Positions 1-8,754 of a stretch of DNA of 64,000 nt are shown here, in pieces. This DNA comes from Planctomycetota bacterium (lineage in GTDB: Bacteria; Planctomycetota; UBA1135; GCA-002686595). The stretch spans positions 62,001-126,000 of the forward strand of contig JAEUHY010000060.1 of NCBI GenBank assembly GCA_016795325.1, in the 5' to 3' direction. Position numbers and translations under genes: made by a program. Under the pieces are notes generated by a model. That model worked only from the letters and a program-made list of their open reading frames with translations, searched no databases and was not told the DNA's origin. Within the stretch, counting starts at the first letter, position 1. Every line of letters begins with the position of its first letter.

Positions 1-915
1 CGCGCGCAAGCCGAGGCGCTGGCGCACGCGGCCTTCATGGATTGGGCGCGCGACGTGCGCGCCCGGCAGGACGCCGGCGCGCTGGCGGACCTGGCGGGCG
101 AAGCGACGGCGCTGGGGCTGCGCTACATCCGCGAGACTTCGCCCAAGACCCAAATGGAGTGGTCGAGCTTCCCCGACGTCGGCGGCGCTGTGCTGGCCGA
201 CGCGGCCATGCGCGCGTCGCGCGGCGACCGCTTCATCAGCGGCGCCGTGACCGAGAAGGTGCTGCTCGTCGGCCGCGTTCTCGAGCGCCTCGAGTCGGGC
301 CCGCCGCCCTTCGCCGAAGTCGCCGAGGCCGCGGCTGTCGAGTGGAAGAACGAGCGCGCCCAGAAGCTGGCGCGCGACCGCGCGGGCCAACTCGTCGAGG
401 CCTGCAAGCCTCCGCTGGAGAACGGCGTGCAGCCGCAGCCGATCGCGGGCAGCAGCGAAGAGTTCGCGCAGAAGGCCGCGGAGCAGGGCGTGGCGGTGGT
501 GAGCACCGACTGGTTCGACCAAGCGACGCTTCCGAACGACGCCGGTCCTAGCGACGACGACCTGCGCCACTTCTTGCGCGAGCTCAAGGGCAGTGCGCGC
601 ACCGCGCTGAGCACGATTCCCAACGCGGTGATGGGGCCGTACGTGTCGACCGACAAGAGCCGGGTGTTCGTGGCGCGCTACATCGGCGTGCGCGAGGCGC
701 CGGAAGTGAAGGTCGCTCCGCGGGACTTCCGCTCGCTGCAGGCGAACGCGCAACGCCAGCGCCAGGATCAGTTCTCGAAGGAACTCCTGGGACAGGCTGG
801 ACTGGAGCGGAACTTCGGGCTGCGCTTCCCCGGTCGCACGGGCGAGGACCCCAACGCCCCGCCGCCGGAGCTTTCGAACGAGCCGCAGGGACCGCAGCCG
901 GTCCAACAGGGCTGA
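1..915 (+). CDS. SurA/PpiD-like periplasmic peptidyl-prolyl isomerase/foldase, C-terminal part (5' truncated)
   Basis: The frame is open from the first base, so the gene begins upstream; 304 residues are visible. The composition (many Gln, Glu and Ala, long amphipathic helices, a segment reading VLLVGRVLERLESGPPPFAE followed by helices) resembles the parvulin-containing chaperones SurA and PpiD, in which a rotamase module is followed by further helices. No complete rotamase motif can be checked because the N-terminus is missing. The last 30 residues are a Pro/Gly/Gln-rich tail. It converges on the histidine kinase gene with a hairpin between them. The family call is moderate; an unrelated exported helical protein is possible. 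Confidence 0.5.
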   Translation, partial: RAQAEALAHAAFMDWARDVRARQDAGALADLAGEATALGLRYIRETSPKTQMEWSSFPDVGGAVLADAAMRASRGDRFISGAVTEKVLLVGRVLERLESGPPPFAEVAEAAAVEWKNERAQKLARDRAGQLVEACKPPLENGVQPQPIAGSSEEFAQKAAEQGVAVVSTDWFDQATLPNDAGPSDDDLRHFLRELKGSARTALSTIPNAVMGPYVSTDKSRVFVARYIGVREAPEVKVAPRDFRSLQANAQRQRQDQFSKELLGQAGLERNFGLRFPGRTGEDPNAPPPELSNEPQGPQPVQQG

Positions 916-950
916 CGCCTCGCCGCTGCGGCGGCGAACGGATCGCAAAT

Positions 951-990
951 CGGGGCGCTGCGCTGCCGCTCGAGGCGGCGCAGCGCCCCG
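951..990. terminator. Hairpin between convergent genes
   Basis: A perfect 13-bp inverted repeat (CGGGGCGCTGCGC at 951-963, GCGCAGCGCCCCG at 978-990) with a 14-base loop lies between the 3' ends of the foldase gene and the histidine kinase gene. The flanking sequence is not T-rich, so it may work as a bidirectional terminator or as an mRNA 3'-end stabiliser. Confidence 0.55.
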
Positions 991-1080
991 AGTCGTTTCC
1001 AGTCGCGTCCCCAGTCGTTTCGCGGCGCGCCACGCGCGTCGCCGCAGCGGGCGTGCGGCTCGCGGTGCCGCTCCCCAGCG

Positions 1081-2895
1081 TCAGGCGTTCGCGGGCGCGG
1101 GCTTGAAGGTGACGCGGAAGGTCGAACCTCCGCCCGGGCGGTCTTCGATCAGCACGCGCGCTCCCACCGAAGCGGCGTGGAGCGAGACGAGGTGCAGCCC
1201 CAGTCCCGTGCCGCGCGTGGTGCGCGTGGACTCGCTGCCCAGTCGGTAGAACGCGTCGAAGATCTTCTGCCGCTGCGCCTTGGGCACGCCGGGGCCGCGG
1301 TCGCGCACCTCGAGCGCCGGTCCATCTGCGGTCGCCAGCGTGGCGATGACGATGGGGGTCGCGCCCGGTTTGGCGAAGTCGACGGGCGCGTACTTGCGCG
1401 CGTTCTCGACCAGGTTGACCAGGATCGAGTGCAGCGCCTCCTTGGTCAGCCACACGCGCGGCAGGTCCTCGGCGAGCTCGAACTCGAGGTCGGGCGCGTC
1501 CGTGATGCGCCAGTTCAGCAGCTGCTGAACGTGGTTGTCGACCAGTTCGGTCAGGTCGCACGGCGTCGGGTGCGCGGTGGTCGAGGTGAGCTTCGCCTTC
1601 TCGAGCACGCGCTCGACCATGGTCGAGAGCCGCTCGGTTTCGCGCACGATGCGCTTGTAGTACTCCTGCTGCTTGGCCGGATCGGTGGTCCAACCGTCCT
1701 GCAGCATCTCTGCGTGGAGCTTGATCGAGGACAGCGGCGTGCGCAGTTCGTGCGTCACGGCGGCGACGAAGTTCTCGGTGCGCGCGGCCTGCTCGAGCTC
1801 CTTCTCCACGCTGCGCCACAGCAGCGCGACGCCCGTGCCCAGCGCGGCGAAGAGCATCGCGCCCATGCCGAAGAAGCGCCACAGACGCGAGCGGTAGCGT
1901 GCGTCGAGCTCGGTGGTGTCGATTGCGATCTGCATGCGGCCGAAGGCCTCGTCCTGCGGCGCAGCGCTCACGTCCATATCGCGGATCAGCCACAGGTCGG
2001 CGTGGTAATCCGCGCAGTGTTCGCAGCTGCCCTCGGGGTGCTCGAGGAAGCGCTCGCGCTTGGTGAGCACCCGCGCCGCGACCTCGCGCGGCAAGACTCC
2101 GGCCCACCAACCCAAATCCACGAAGAAGCCCTGCACCAGCCCCAGGCCTTCGCTGACGCGGTGCAGGCAGTTGGTGGCGCCGATCAACTGGGGAATGGCG
2201 TCGACGCGCACGTGGCGGTGCGCCACCAGGCGCGGTTCGCCCTGCGCGTCGCGGTAGAAGCGCAGCTGGAACTGCCCGGCCACCATGCGCACCGGGTTGG
2301 CGAGCAGCATGCGCTCGGCCTCGATGCAGTCTTCGTCGCCCTGCGCGGCGCGGCTGGCCGCGAGCGCGCGTACGGGCAGCTCGAGCCGCTCGGCGCCGAA
2401 TTCGACCGGCGCCGACGCCACCAGCCAGGCTTCGTTGCGGACGCTGTCGTGCAATTCGAGCGAGGCGCGGCGCAACTCGGCGAGGCGCTCCGCGGCGAGT
2501 TGTTCTCCGCCGGTGAAGACCTGCAGGCTCGCGCCGTCGCCGCCGGCCAGGTCGAAGCTGAACCAGCCGAGCACGCCCGTGGGGCGCGGCTCGCTGCGCA
2601 GCTGCGTCGGCAGCAGCGTGACCTCGCCTTCCGGCGTCGAGTCGGGGCAGTAGTAGTTGGCGTACTGCGCGACGCCGCGCTGGCTCTCGCTCGCCAGCAA
2701 GGCGTCGACCTCGGCGCGCAGGGCTTCGCGGAAGCGCCGCGCCGCATCCTCGGCGTCGCGCGGCACCGAGGCCAGCTCGTCGGCGTGCTCACGCTCGATG
2801 TGCCGCCACTGGATGACGCCCAGCGCCACGGTGGGCAGCACGAGCAGAACGGCGTACAGCGCGAGCGCGCTGCGGTGGGTGCGCGGTGCGGCCAT
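1081..2895 (-). CDS. Membrane-bound sensor histidine kinase
   Basis: 604 aa. An N-terminal membrane helix (about residues 9-28) and a second one (about 341-360) enclose a roughly 310-residue extracytoplasmic domain that is not a recognisable PAS or CACHE domain. It holds several cysteines, including a CEHC pair near residue 300. The cytoplasmic part has the HisKA H-box VTHELRTPLSS with the phosphoacceptor His382, an N-box (LVENARKYAP), a G1 box (RDRGPGVP) and a G2 box (RGTGLGLHLV), so all catalytic motifs are intact. The gene lies 101 bp downstream of the OmpR-type regulator on the same strand, so the two form a two-component system. The signal is unknown; the cysteines make a redox or metal cue conceivable, which is inference. 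Confidence 0.92.
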   Translation of the reverse strand: MAAPRTHRSALALYAVLLVLPTVALGVIQWRHIEREHADELASVPRDAEDAARRFREALRAEVDALLASESQRGVAQYANYYCPDSTPEGEVTLLPTQLRSEPRPTGVLGWFSFDLAGGDGASLQVFTGGEQLAAERLAELRRASLELHDSVRNEAWLVASAPVEFGAERLELPVRALAASRAAQGDEDCIEAERMLLANPVRMVAGQFQLRFYRDAQGEPRLVAHRHVRVDAIPQLIGATNCLHRVSEGLGLVQGFFVDLGWWAGVLPREVAARVLTKRERFLEHPEGSCEHCADYHADLWLIRDMDVSAAPQDEAFGRMQIAIDTTELDARYRSRLWRFFGMGAMLFAALGTGVALLWRSVEKELEQAARTENFVAAVTHELRTPLSSIKLHAEMLQDGWTTDPAKQQEYYKRIVRETERLSTMVERVLEKAKLTSTTAHPTPCDLTELVDNHVQQLLNWRITDAPDLEFELAEDLPRVWLTKEALHSILVNLVENARKYAPVDFAKPGATPIVIATLATADGPALEVRDRGPGVPKAQRQKIFDAFYRLGSESTRTTRGTGLGLHLVSLHAASVGARVLIEDRPGGGSTFRVTFKPAPANA

Positions 2896-2996
2896 GCGTT
2901 GAGTCTAGGCCTGCGCCCGGCCGTGAGGCGGCGAGCCGCGCAGCCCACGCCCGGGGGCGTCGAGCCGCGCGACGTACGCCCGGCGGCGCCGGGCGG

Positions 2997-3749
2997 TCAG
3001 TTGAACCAGCGGTAGCCCTTGCCGCGCACGGTCTGGATCAGCGTCGGCTTGGCCGGATCCGGCTCGACCTTGCGGCGCAGGCCGACGATGTGGATGTCGA
3101 CCGTGCGGGTCTCGACGTTGGCGCTCTTGTAGTGCCACACGTCGAGCAGCAGATCGTCGCGCGTCACGACGCGGTCGCGGTTGCGGATCAGGTATTCGAG
3201 GATGTCGCCCTCGCGCGGCGTGAGCGGGATCAGCTGGCCGTCGCGGTGCACTTCCAGGCGCGCCAGATCGACCGAGATGCCGCCGGGCAGTTCGAGGCGC
3301 GGCGGCGGCTGGGAGTCGATCGCGCGGCGGCGGAACTGGGCCTCGACGCGGGCGACCAGCTCGCGCGGCGAGCAGGGCTTGGAGAGGTAGTCGTCCGCGC
3401 CGGCCTGGAAGCCCTTGATGAGGTCGTCCTCGCTCGCGAGCGCCGTCAGGATCAACACGCGCGTGTCTTGGCGCACGTTGCGCAGCTCGCGCAGCACGTC
3501 CAGGCCGTTCATGCCCGGCAGCATCAGGTCGAGCACGACCAGGTCGTAAGCGCCCTTCTTGAGGTGTTCGAGCGCGAGCTTGCCGTCGTGCACGACATCG
3601 GCGCGGAAGCCGGAGTGCTGCAGGGCGTCGCGGATGCCGAGGGCGAGATCGACTTCGTCTTCGACGATCAGGATGTTTTGGGTCATCGGGGCGCGGTTGG
3701 CGTCAGTGGACGCGGGCGGAACTTCGACAGGCGTAGCGTAGCGATTCAT
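2997..3749 (-). CDS. OmpR/PhoB-family response regulator
   Basis: 250 aa. The receiver domain covers about residues 24-140, with acidic residues near 30-32, the phosphoacceptor Asp74 in VVLDLMLPGMNG and a conserved Lys in SKPCSPREL. A winged-helix DNA-binding domain occupies about 150-250 and ends in the typical GKGYRWFN. The chosen ATG has a good GAGGA ribosome-binding site six bases upstream. An internal ATG at 3686 would give the more usual receiver N-terminus (MTQNILIVEDE) but has no such site, so the protein probably carries a 21-residue extension. It is the first gene of the regulator-kinase pair. Confidence 0.93.
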   Translation of the reverse strand: MNRYATPVEVPPASTDANRAPMTQNILIVEDEVDLALGIRDALQHSGFRADVVHDGKLALEHLKKGAYDLVVLDLMLPGMNGLDVLRELRNVRQDTRVLILTALASEDDLIKGFQAGADDYLSKPCSPRELVARVEAQFRRRAIDSQPPPRLELPGGISVDLARLEVHRDGQLIPLTPREGDILEYLIRNRDRVVTRDDLLLDVWHYKSANVETRTVDIHIVGLRRKVEPDPAKPTLIQTVRGKGYRWFN

Positions 3750-4222
3750 GGGAGGTCCTCGTAGGCGACGCTACTCGCAGCCCGTGTGGCGAGTGCGAGG
3801 TGCAGGTTGCGACTACGTACAGGGCAGGTTCGCTCCGCGCGGCGCCTGGGCGGAGCGGAATCACGGGCGAGCCGCTCGAACGCCGCGCCCAGCTCCGTGC
3901 GCCGAGCGTTACGGAGTTGCCGCGGAGCGCCTCGCCGCGGCGCACGCGCAACTCGCTGAGGCGCACGCGGCGCGTTTGTCCGGCGGCCTGCGCGCCGCGA
4001 GGGATCGGAGCGCTCTGCCGGGCGCAGCGCCTCGGCCGCGCGCCGTGATTTCGAGGCATTGTTCTCGAGCGACGCCGCGGCCCCAGGCTCGTGGGCGCGG
4101 CGGCCGCGCAGGCCGAGCGCATCCGAGCCGCGCCATCGCGCGCCGCGGTGACGGCTCGCAGTGTTTCGCCGCTCCGACCGCTGGAACCCAGCCGGCGGGC
4201 ACTACGCTTTGTCGCCAACGCG
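3750..4222. other. Gene-free divergent region
   Basis: About 470 bases between the divergently oriented response regulator and the SanA-like gene. The open frames here have only low-complexity Arg/Ala-rich translations typical of shadow frames. No RNA gene, repeat or convincing promoter box was recognised; promoters for both flanking genes must lie here. Confidence 0.5.
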
Positions 4223-4948
4223 ATGGCCGCCCTCCGACGCTTCGCTTTCCGTTCGCTCGCTGTCGTCGCGCTGCTCGGCGCGGGCGTCGCGTCGCTGGCC
4301 TGGGTCGCCCAGGCGCGGGTGGCGGCGGCAGCCCGGGAGCGCGCCTTCGACGACCTCGCCCTGGTTCCGCGCGCGCCGGTGGCGCTCGTGCTCGGTTGCG
4401 CGCCGCGCACGCGCGAAGGGCGTCCGAACCTGTACTTCGAGCGGCGCATGGACGCCGCGGCGGAGCTGTTCAAGGCGCAGGTCGTCGGGGCGCTGATCGC
4501 CAGCGGCGACAACCAACGCGCGGACTACGACGAGCCCAGCGCGATGAAGGCGGCGCTCGTCGCGCGCGGCGTGCCGCCCGAGCGCATCCACTGCGACTAC
4601 GCGGGCTTTCGCACGCTCGACTCGGTCGTGCGCGCGGCCGAGGTGTTCGGCCAGCGGCGCTTCGTGATCGTCTCCCAGCGCTTCCACAACGAACGCGCGC
4701 TGTACCTCGCGCGCGCGCACGGCCTCGACGCCTACGCCTACGACGCCGCTGCGGTTGGTCGCGGCGGCCTGGCGCGTGCGCGCGAGTGCGCCGCTCGCGC
4801 GGCAGCGTTGCTCGATGTGCACGTGCTCGGCGCGGCGCCCAAGTTTCTCGGTCCCGCGATCGACGTGAGCGCTCCGGCGATCGACGCGCAGCCCTGGTCG
4901 AACGAGTCGACGGCGCACGTCGACGCCCTTGCGCCGGCGCGGCGCTGA
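4223..4948 (+). CDS. SanA/YdcF-like DUF218 membrane-anchored protein
   Basis: 241 aa. The start at MAALRRFAF is chosen because a membrane anchor (about residues 9-28) follows at once; upstream in-frame codons give only Arg/Ala-rich sequence. The DUF218 domain is diagnostic: VALVLGCAPRT at its start, the stretch with RTLDSVVRAAEVFG, and then VSQRFHNERALYLARAHG, which closely matches the signature of E. coli SanA. SanA proteins affect envelope permeability barriers by an unknown mechanism, and their active-site-like acidic residues are retained here. A downstream AraC-family gene follows after 10 bp, so co-transcription is likely. Confidence 0.85.
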   Translation: MAALRRFAFRSLAVVALLGAGVASLAWVAQARVAAAARERAFDDLALVPRAPVALVLGCAPRTREGRPNLYFERRMDAAAELFKAQVVGALIASGDNQRADYDEPSAMKAALVARGVPPERIHCDYAGFRTLDSVVRAAEVFGQRRFVIVSQRFHNERALYLARAHGLDAYAYDAAAVGRGGLARARECAARAAALLDVHVLGAAPKFLGPAIDVSAPAIDAQPWSNESTAHVDALAPARR

Positions 4949-4958
4949 ACGGTCCCGC

Positions 4959-5984
4959 GTGAGCGTCGACAAGGTTTCGGCCGCATTCCTGCGGGACGTG
5001 GTGTGGATTGCGGCGTCGCGCGGCGTCGCGCCCGAGCAGCTGTGCGCGCGCGCCGGCGTGGACCTGGCGAGCCTGAGTGCGCCCGACGGCATGCTCGCGG
5101 GACGCGCGGCGAGCGCGCTGTGGGACGCGGCTGTCGAAGCGACCGCGGACCCCGATCTGGGCCTGGCTCTCGGAGCAGCAGCGCACCCCGCGTCGCTCGG
5201 ACTGGTCGCACCGGTGCTCGCGCACGCGCCCGACCTGCGTTCGGCGCTCGGCAAGCTCGCGCGCTACTCGCGCCTGCTGCTCAGCGCCGTCGCGCTCGAT
5301 CTCAGCGTGCGCGGACCGCGCGCGAAACTCGCGTTGCGCGTGCTCTCGCCGCACAGCTACCTCGCCACCGGCGCGCGGCAGCCGATCGAGTGCACGCTCG
5401 CCGCCAGTGTGGTGCTCACGTCGCGCTTGATCGGCCGCCCGTTGCCTGTGCGCGCCGTCAGCCTGCGGCACGCGCGCCCGGCGAGCGTGGACGCGCATCT
5501 GCGGGTGTTCGGCGTCGAGCCGCGCTTCGGCGCACCGCTCGACGCCGTCGAGTTCGATGCCGCGGCGCTCGACGCTCCCGTGCTGTTCGCCGCCCCTGCG
5601 GAGCTGCTGGTGCACGAGGGGCGCGTGCGCGCTGCGCTCGAGCGCAGCGCGGAGCTCGGCGGCGCTCGCGCGCGCGCCCACGCGGTGGTCGCCGAACTGC
5701 TCCGCGGCGACGCGCCCAGCATGAACGCCGTGGCGCGGCGCCTCGCACTGAGCCCGCGCTCGCTGCAACGTGCGCTGGCGGAGGAAGGCTCGAGCTTCCG
5801 CGCGGTCGTGGACGACGTGCGCAAGGAGCTCGCGTTGGCGCACCTCGCCGCGCCCGACGCCTCGATCGCTCAGGTCGCGTTGCTGCTGGGCTTCAGCGAG
5901 CCGCGCGCGTTCCATCGAGCGTTCAAGCGTTGGACCGGCGGCACGCCGCGCGCTCACGCCGCTGCGCGCGCGGGCTCGGACTGA
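4959..5984 (+). CDS. AraC-family transcriptional regulator with arabinose_bd-type N-terminal domain
   Basis: 341 aa from the GTG at 4959; a TTG at 4929 would overlap sanA by 20 bp and adds only Arg-rich residues. The N-terminal about 230 residues resemble the effector-binding domain of OruR/GadX-like regulators, with the LGLVAPVLAHAPDLRSAL region typical of PF12625. The C-terminal about 90 residues contain two helix-turn-helix motifs (SMNAVARRLALSPRSLQRAL and SIAQVALLLGFSEPRAFHRA) that end in the AraC signature FKRWTGGTPRAHA. The 3' end overlaps the convergent DUF4386 gene by 31 bp. Its targets are unknown. Confidence 0.85.
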   Translation: MSVDKVSAAFLRDVVWIAASRGVAPEQLCARAGVDLASLSAPDGMLAGRAASALWDAAVEATADPDLGLALGAAAHPASLGLVAPVLAHAPDLRSALGKLARYSRLLLSAVALDLSVRGPRAKLALRVLSPHSYLATGARQPIECTLAASVVLTSRLIGRPLPVRAVSLRHARPASVDAHLRVFGVEPRFGAPLDAVEFDAAALDAPVLFAAPAELLVHEGRVRAALERSAELGGARARAHAVVAELLRGDAPSMNAVARRLALSPRSLQRALAEEGSSFRAVVDDVRKELALAHLAAPDASIAQVALLLGFSEPRAFHRAFKRWTGGTPRAHAAARAGSD

Positions 5985-6673
5985 GCGCGGGCGAAGTTCA
6001 CGCCCAGCGCCGCCAACCACGCGGAAAAGGCGAGGAATCCCAGCGGAGTCGCGTGGGCCAGCGCTCCCGGATCGAAGGCGAGCACGGTCGCGAAGCCCTC
6101 GACGAGACCGACGCACAGGCAGGCGCTGACCGCCCAGCCCAGGCCGGCGAGCACACGCAGTCCACGGCCCGCGAGGCCCGCGCTGATCAACGCGACCCAC
6201 GCGGCGGTGCACACCTGGCCCAGATGTTCGCCGAGCGCGACGCCGAACAACTGGTGCAGCGCTTCGAAACTCACGCGCGCTGCGTCGCGTTCCGCGGCCG
6301 AAAGTCCGACGTCGCCCTCGATGCGCGCGAGCACCGGCACGACGAACACCCAGCGCAACAACCCGACGGATTGCGCGACGGCGGCGAGCACACCGGCGGC
6401 GCGCGCGCTCGCAGCCAGCGGCTCGGAGCAGGTGCGTGCCACGACGCTCAGCGCGAGCGGCGCGAACACCAGCGCGACCAGCGCGTACGCGTACCACGCC
6501 GCCACGAGTGGCGCGCCGCCGGCGCGCACGAGTCCGAGCACCTCGGCCGCACCGCGGCGCAGCACCTGCGGGTAGTCGAAGTTCACGGCGAGCCACGCGA
6601 AGGGCGCATTCATCGCGACGGCGAATAGCACGAGCGCGAAGCCCAGCGCACGCGAGCGCTCCAAGCCCTTCAT
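5954..6673 (-). CDS. DUF4386-like integral membrane protein
   Basis: 239 aa with about six hydrophobic segments. The N-terminal region includes the NFDYPQVLR motif seen in DUF4386 proteins shortly after the first membrane helix. Function is unknown for the family. The ATG overlaps the stop of the upstream lipoprotein gene by four bases (ATGA), so the two are translationally coupled. The 3' end overlaps the AraC gene on the opposite strand. Confidence 0.75.
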   Translation of the reverse strand: MKGLERSRALGFALVLFAVAMNAPFAWLAVNFDYPQVLRRGAAEVLGLVRAGGAPLVAAWYAYALVALVFAPLALSVVARTCSEPLAASARAAGVLAAVAQSVGLLRWVFVVPVLARIEGDVGLSAAERDAARVSFEALHQLFGVALGEHLGQVCTAAWVALISAGLAGRGLRVLAGLGWAVSACLCVGLVEGFATVLAFDPGALAHATPLGFLAFSAWLAALGVNFARAQSEPARAAA

Positions 6674-7299
6674 TGCCGCGGCTCCTGCGGCCCGACCGCG
6701 TCGCCGGAGGAACGTCGGACGCTCGCCCCCAGCTCGCTGGCGAGCTCGCGCAGCGCGGCGCGACCGAAGGACGTCGAGCTGAAGCCGCGCCAGAACGCGA
6801 ACACCGAGCCGCTGCGCGCGGCGCTCGAGCGCAGCAGCGCGCGGCCGTCGGGCGCGAGCACTTCGAACTCGACCGCGGCGCCGCCGTTGTCGAGCGCGAG
6901 CCCGAGCGCAGCGAAGCTGAGCGTGTTGCCCCAAGGCGCGCTCGTCTCGAACTGCGTGATCGCTGCGCGCACCTGGAGTGCGTCGCGCGCGCCGGACTCG
7001 GCCGGCTGCAGCGTGCGTTCGAGGCTGCGCGCGAGGTCGCGCTCGAACGCGCGCCGGATCACTTCCTTGCGCTCCGCGGAGAGGCCTGCGTCGTCGGCGC
7101 GCCACTCGATCGGCGCGAGGTGGAAACGCTGCGTCGACCATTCGCTCGCCGGAGCGGCCGTCTCGAGCTGTTCGTCGCCGCGCGGCGCGAGTTCGGCGTA
7201 GTCGGCGAGGAAACCCGAGCGCGTCGGGGCCACCGAGGAGCAGGAAGCGCAGAGCAAGGCGAACGCGGCGCAGAGAGTGAGTGCGTGGAGGGTGCGCAT
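6670..7299 (-). CDS. DUF3313-like lipoprotein
   Basis: 209 aa from the ATG at 7299, which puts a lipoprotein signal directly at the N-terminus (MRTLHALTLCAAFALLCASC, acylated Cys at about residue 20). The mature part contains the FLADYAEL segment after a short linker, typical of DUF3313 lipoproteins, and ends in a Ser/Arg/Gln-rich tail. It is predicted to be membrane-anchored in the periplasm or outer membrane. It precedes the DUF4386 gene with an ATGA overlap. Function unknown. Confidence 0.75.
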   Translation of the reverse strand: MRTLHALTLCAAFALLCASCSSVAPTRSGFLADYAELAPRGDEQLETAAPASEWSTQRFHLAPIEWRADDAGLSAERKEVIRRAFERDLARSLERTLQPAESGARDALQVRAAITQFETSAPWGNTLSFAALGLALDNGGAAVEFEVLAPDGRALLRSSAARSGSVFAFWRGFSSTSFGRAALRELASELGASVRRSSGDAVGPQEPRQ

Positions 7300-7461
7300 G
7301 GAGGCGGGTGCAGCGCAGACGCTGCGGAGTTGGAGAGAGGCGTGCGCGCCGCGGCCTCGCATGGGCCGAACTCGGCGCGACGCAGGCACTCTCGACCAAC
7401 GCCGTCCCAGGCGCAGGGACCGTGCGCGCCAGACTGCGGACCCAACGCGCCAGTGCGCTCT

Positions 7462-8217
7462 TCAGCGGCGCGGCGCCGTCGCCGGGCAGCTCTCGCAACG
7501 CGCCGTCGGCTTGCAGTTGTGGTAGCCGACGCGCACGAAGAGCGCGTGGAACTCCTCGAGGATCCACTGCTGCGCCACCAAGCGTTCGGCGAGCCACGTG
7601 CGCAGCTCGTCGTACGGCGCCGTCGCGTCGCACCAGCCGTGGCGTGAGAGCACGCGGCGCGTGTACGCGTCGACGACGACGCTCGGGCGGCCCGCGGCGT
7701 AGCACAGGATCGAGTCCGCGGTCTCGGGGCCGACGCCCCACACCGCGAGCAGGTCGTCGCGCACACGCTCGAGCGGCCGCGTGCGCAGCGCCTCGAGTCC
7801 GCCGTACTCGAGGTACCAGCGCGAAAGCTCCTGGAGCTTGCGCGTTTTCGCGTTGAAGTAACCCGACGGTCGAAGCGCCTCGCGCAACTCGCTCGCGCCG
7901 GTGTTGAGGATCCGCGCCGGAGTGAGCGCGTCGGCGGCGCGCAGGTTGGCGAGCGCCTTCTCCACGTTCGTCCAGGCGGTGTTTTGCGTCAGCACGGCGC
8001 CGACGAGCACCTCGAAGGGCGTGTGGGCGGGCCACCAACGCTGCGGCCCGAAGCCGGCGTGCAGTTCGCGCAGCAACGCGTCGAGCCCGTTGTGCTCGGC
8101 CCAGCGGCGCGGGCCGCGGCGCGGCGGCGGCGTGCCGACGTAGGGGCCGCGCTCGGACTCCTGCCGAGAGAGCTGAAGGCCAGGATCCGCCGGAAGGTCG
8201 CTCCACACCGCGCTCAT
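7462..8217 (-). CDS. HhH-GPD family DNA glycosylase (endonuclease III-like)
   Basis: 251 aa. The HhH-GPD core is clear: FEVLVGAVLTQNTAWTNVEK, the helix-hairpin-helix WGVGPETADSILCYA, and the catalytic Asp in VVVDAYTRRVL. The position of the endonuclease III beta-lyase Lys (GVGRKTA in E. coli Nth) is Glu here, so a monofunctional glycosylase of the MagIII or related type is more likely than a bifunctional AP lyase. The C-terminal iron-sulfur motif is incomplete: CKPTARCESC supplies three Cys, but the protein ends five residues later (PATAPRR) without the fourth. It likely acts in base-excision repair of alkylated or oxidised bases. Confidence 0.85.
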   Translation of the reverse strand: MSAVWSDLPADPGLQLSRQESERGPYVGTPPPRRGPRRWAEHNGLDALLRELHAGFGPQRWWPAHTPFEVLVGAVLTQNTAWTNVEKALANLRAADALTPARILNTGASELREALRPSGYFNAKTRKLQELSRWYLEYGGLEALRTRPLERVRDDLLAVWGVGPETADSILCYAAGRPSVVVDAYTRRVLSRHGWCDATAPYDELRTWLAERLVAQQWILEEFHALFVRVGYHNCKPTARCESCPATAPRR

Positions 8218-8754
8218 GCGCCGCGAGCGTACAAACGGCGCGTGCGGCGGCGCGGCCTCGCTCCGCAGCAGCGGGTCCTGTGTCACCCGCGGACGCAACG
8301 CCGCACCTCGTGGAGGCGCGGCTGGCGCGCGCGGATCCGTCGAAGCCGAAGCGACGGGAGCTCGTCGATCCGCTCGAGCGCGTGCCGATGTCGGAAGGCG
8401 TTGCCGGAGGCGGGGGAGTGTGGCGCCTCCGGAGTGCACCCGGTCGCCGGAGCGTGGAGACGCTGGTGTGGCGTGCGGCTGGCGCGCGCGGATCCGTCGA
8501 TGCCGAAGCGACGGGAGCTCGTCGAACCGCTGGAGCGCGTGCCGTTGTTGGACGGCGTTGCCGGCGGCGGGGGAGTGTGGCGACTCCGGAGTGCACCCGG
8601 TCGCCGGAGCGTGGAGACGCTGGTGCGTCGTGCGGCTGCCGCGCGCGGATCCTTCGGAGCCGAAGCGACGGGAGCTCGTCGAACCGCTGGAGCACGCGAT
8701 CCGGGGCGCGCTTGCGCGCTGCGCGGCGCCCGAGCGGACCGTAGCATCGCGCGC
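8218..8754. other. Gene-free divergent region carrying tandem repeats
   Basis: This 537-bp region separates the divergent glycosylase and YfhO-like genes. All frames on both strands are open in places, with the same Arg/Pro/Ser-rich peptides recurring every 157 bases. This reflects a DNA repeat and not a protein. See the repeat entry. Confidence 0.6.
8310..8697. repeat. 157-bp imperfect tandem repeat, about 2.5 copies
   Basis: The landmark GCGCGCGGATCC recurs with its GGATCC at 8333, 8490 and 8647, an exact 157-base period. Copies run about 8310-8466, 8467-8623 and (partial) 8624-8697. Shared landmarks include GAAGCGACGGGAGCTCGTCGA, the GGCGGGGGAGTGTGGCG stretch, and the segment beginning GGAGTGCACCCGGTCGCCGG. 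Copy 1 has an internal inverted repeat (CCGGAGGCG...CGCCTCCGG) that copy 2 has partly lost. It sits in the shared upstream region of two divergent genes. Confidence 0.85.

Noticed and set aside
1177..3015. A 612-residue plus-strand open frame over the histidine kinase
   Set aside because: The kinase and regulator on the minus strand have complete diagnostic motifs; the other frame has repetitive composition only.
8310..8697. Repeat as a CRISPR array
   Set aside because: Period of 157 bases, no short repeat-spacer alternation, and no cas genes.
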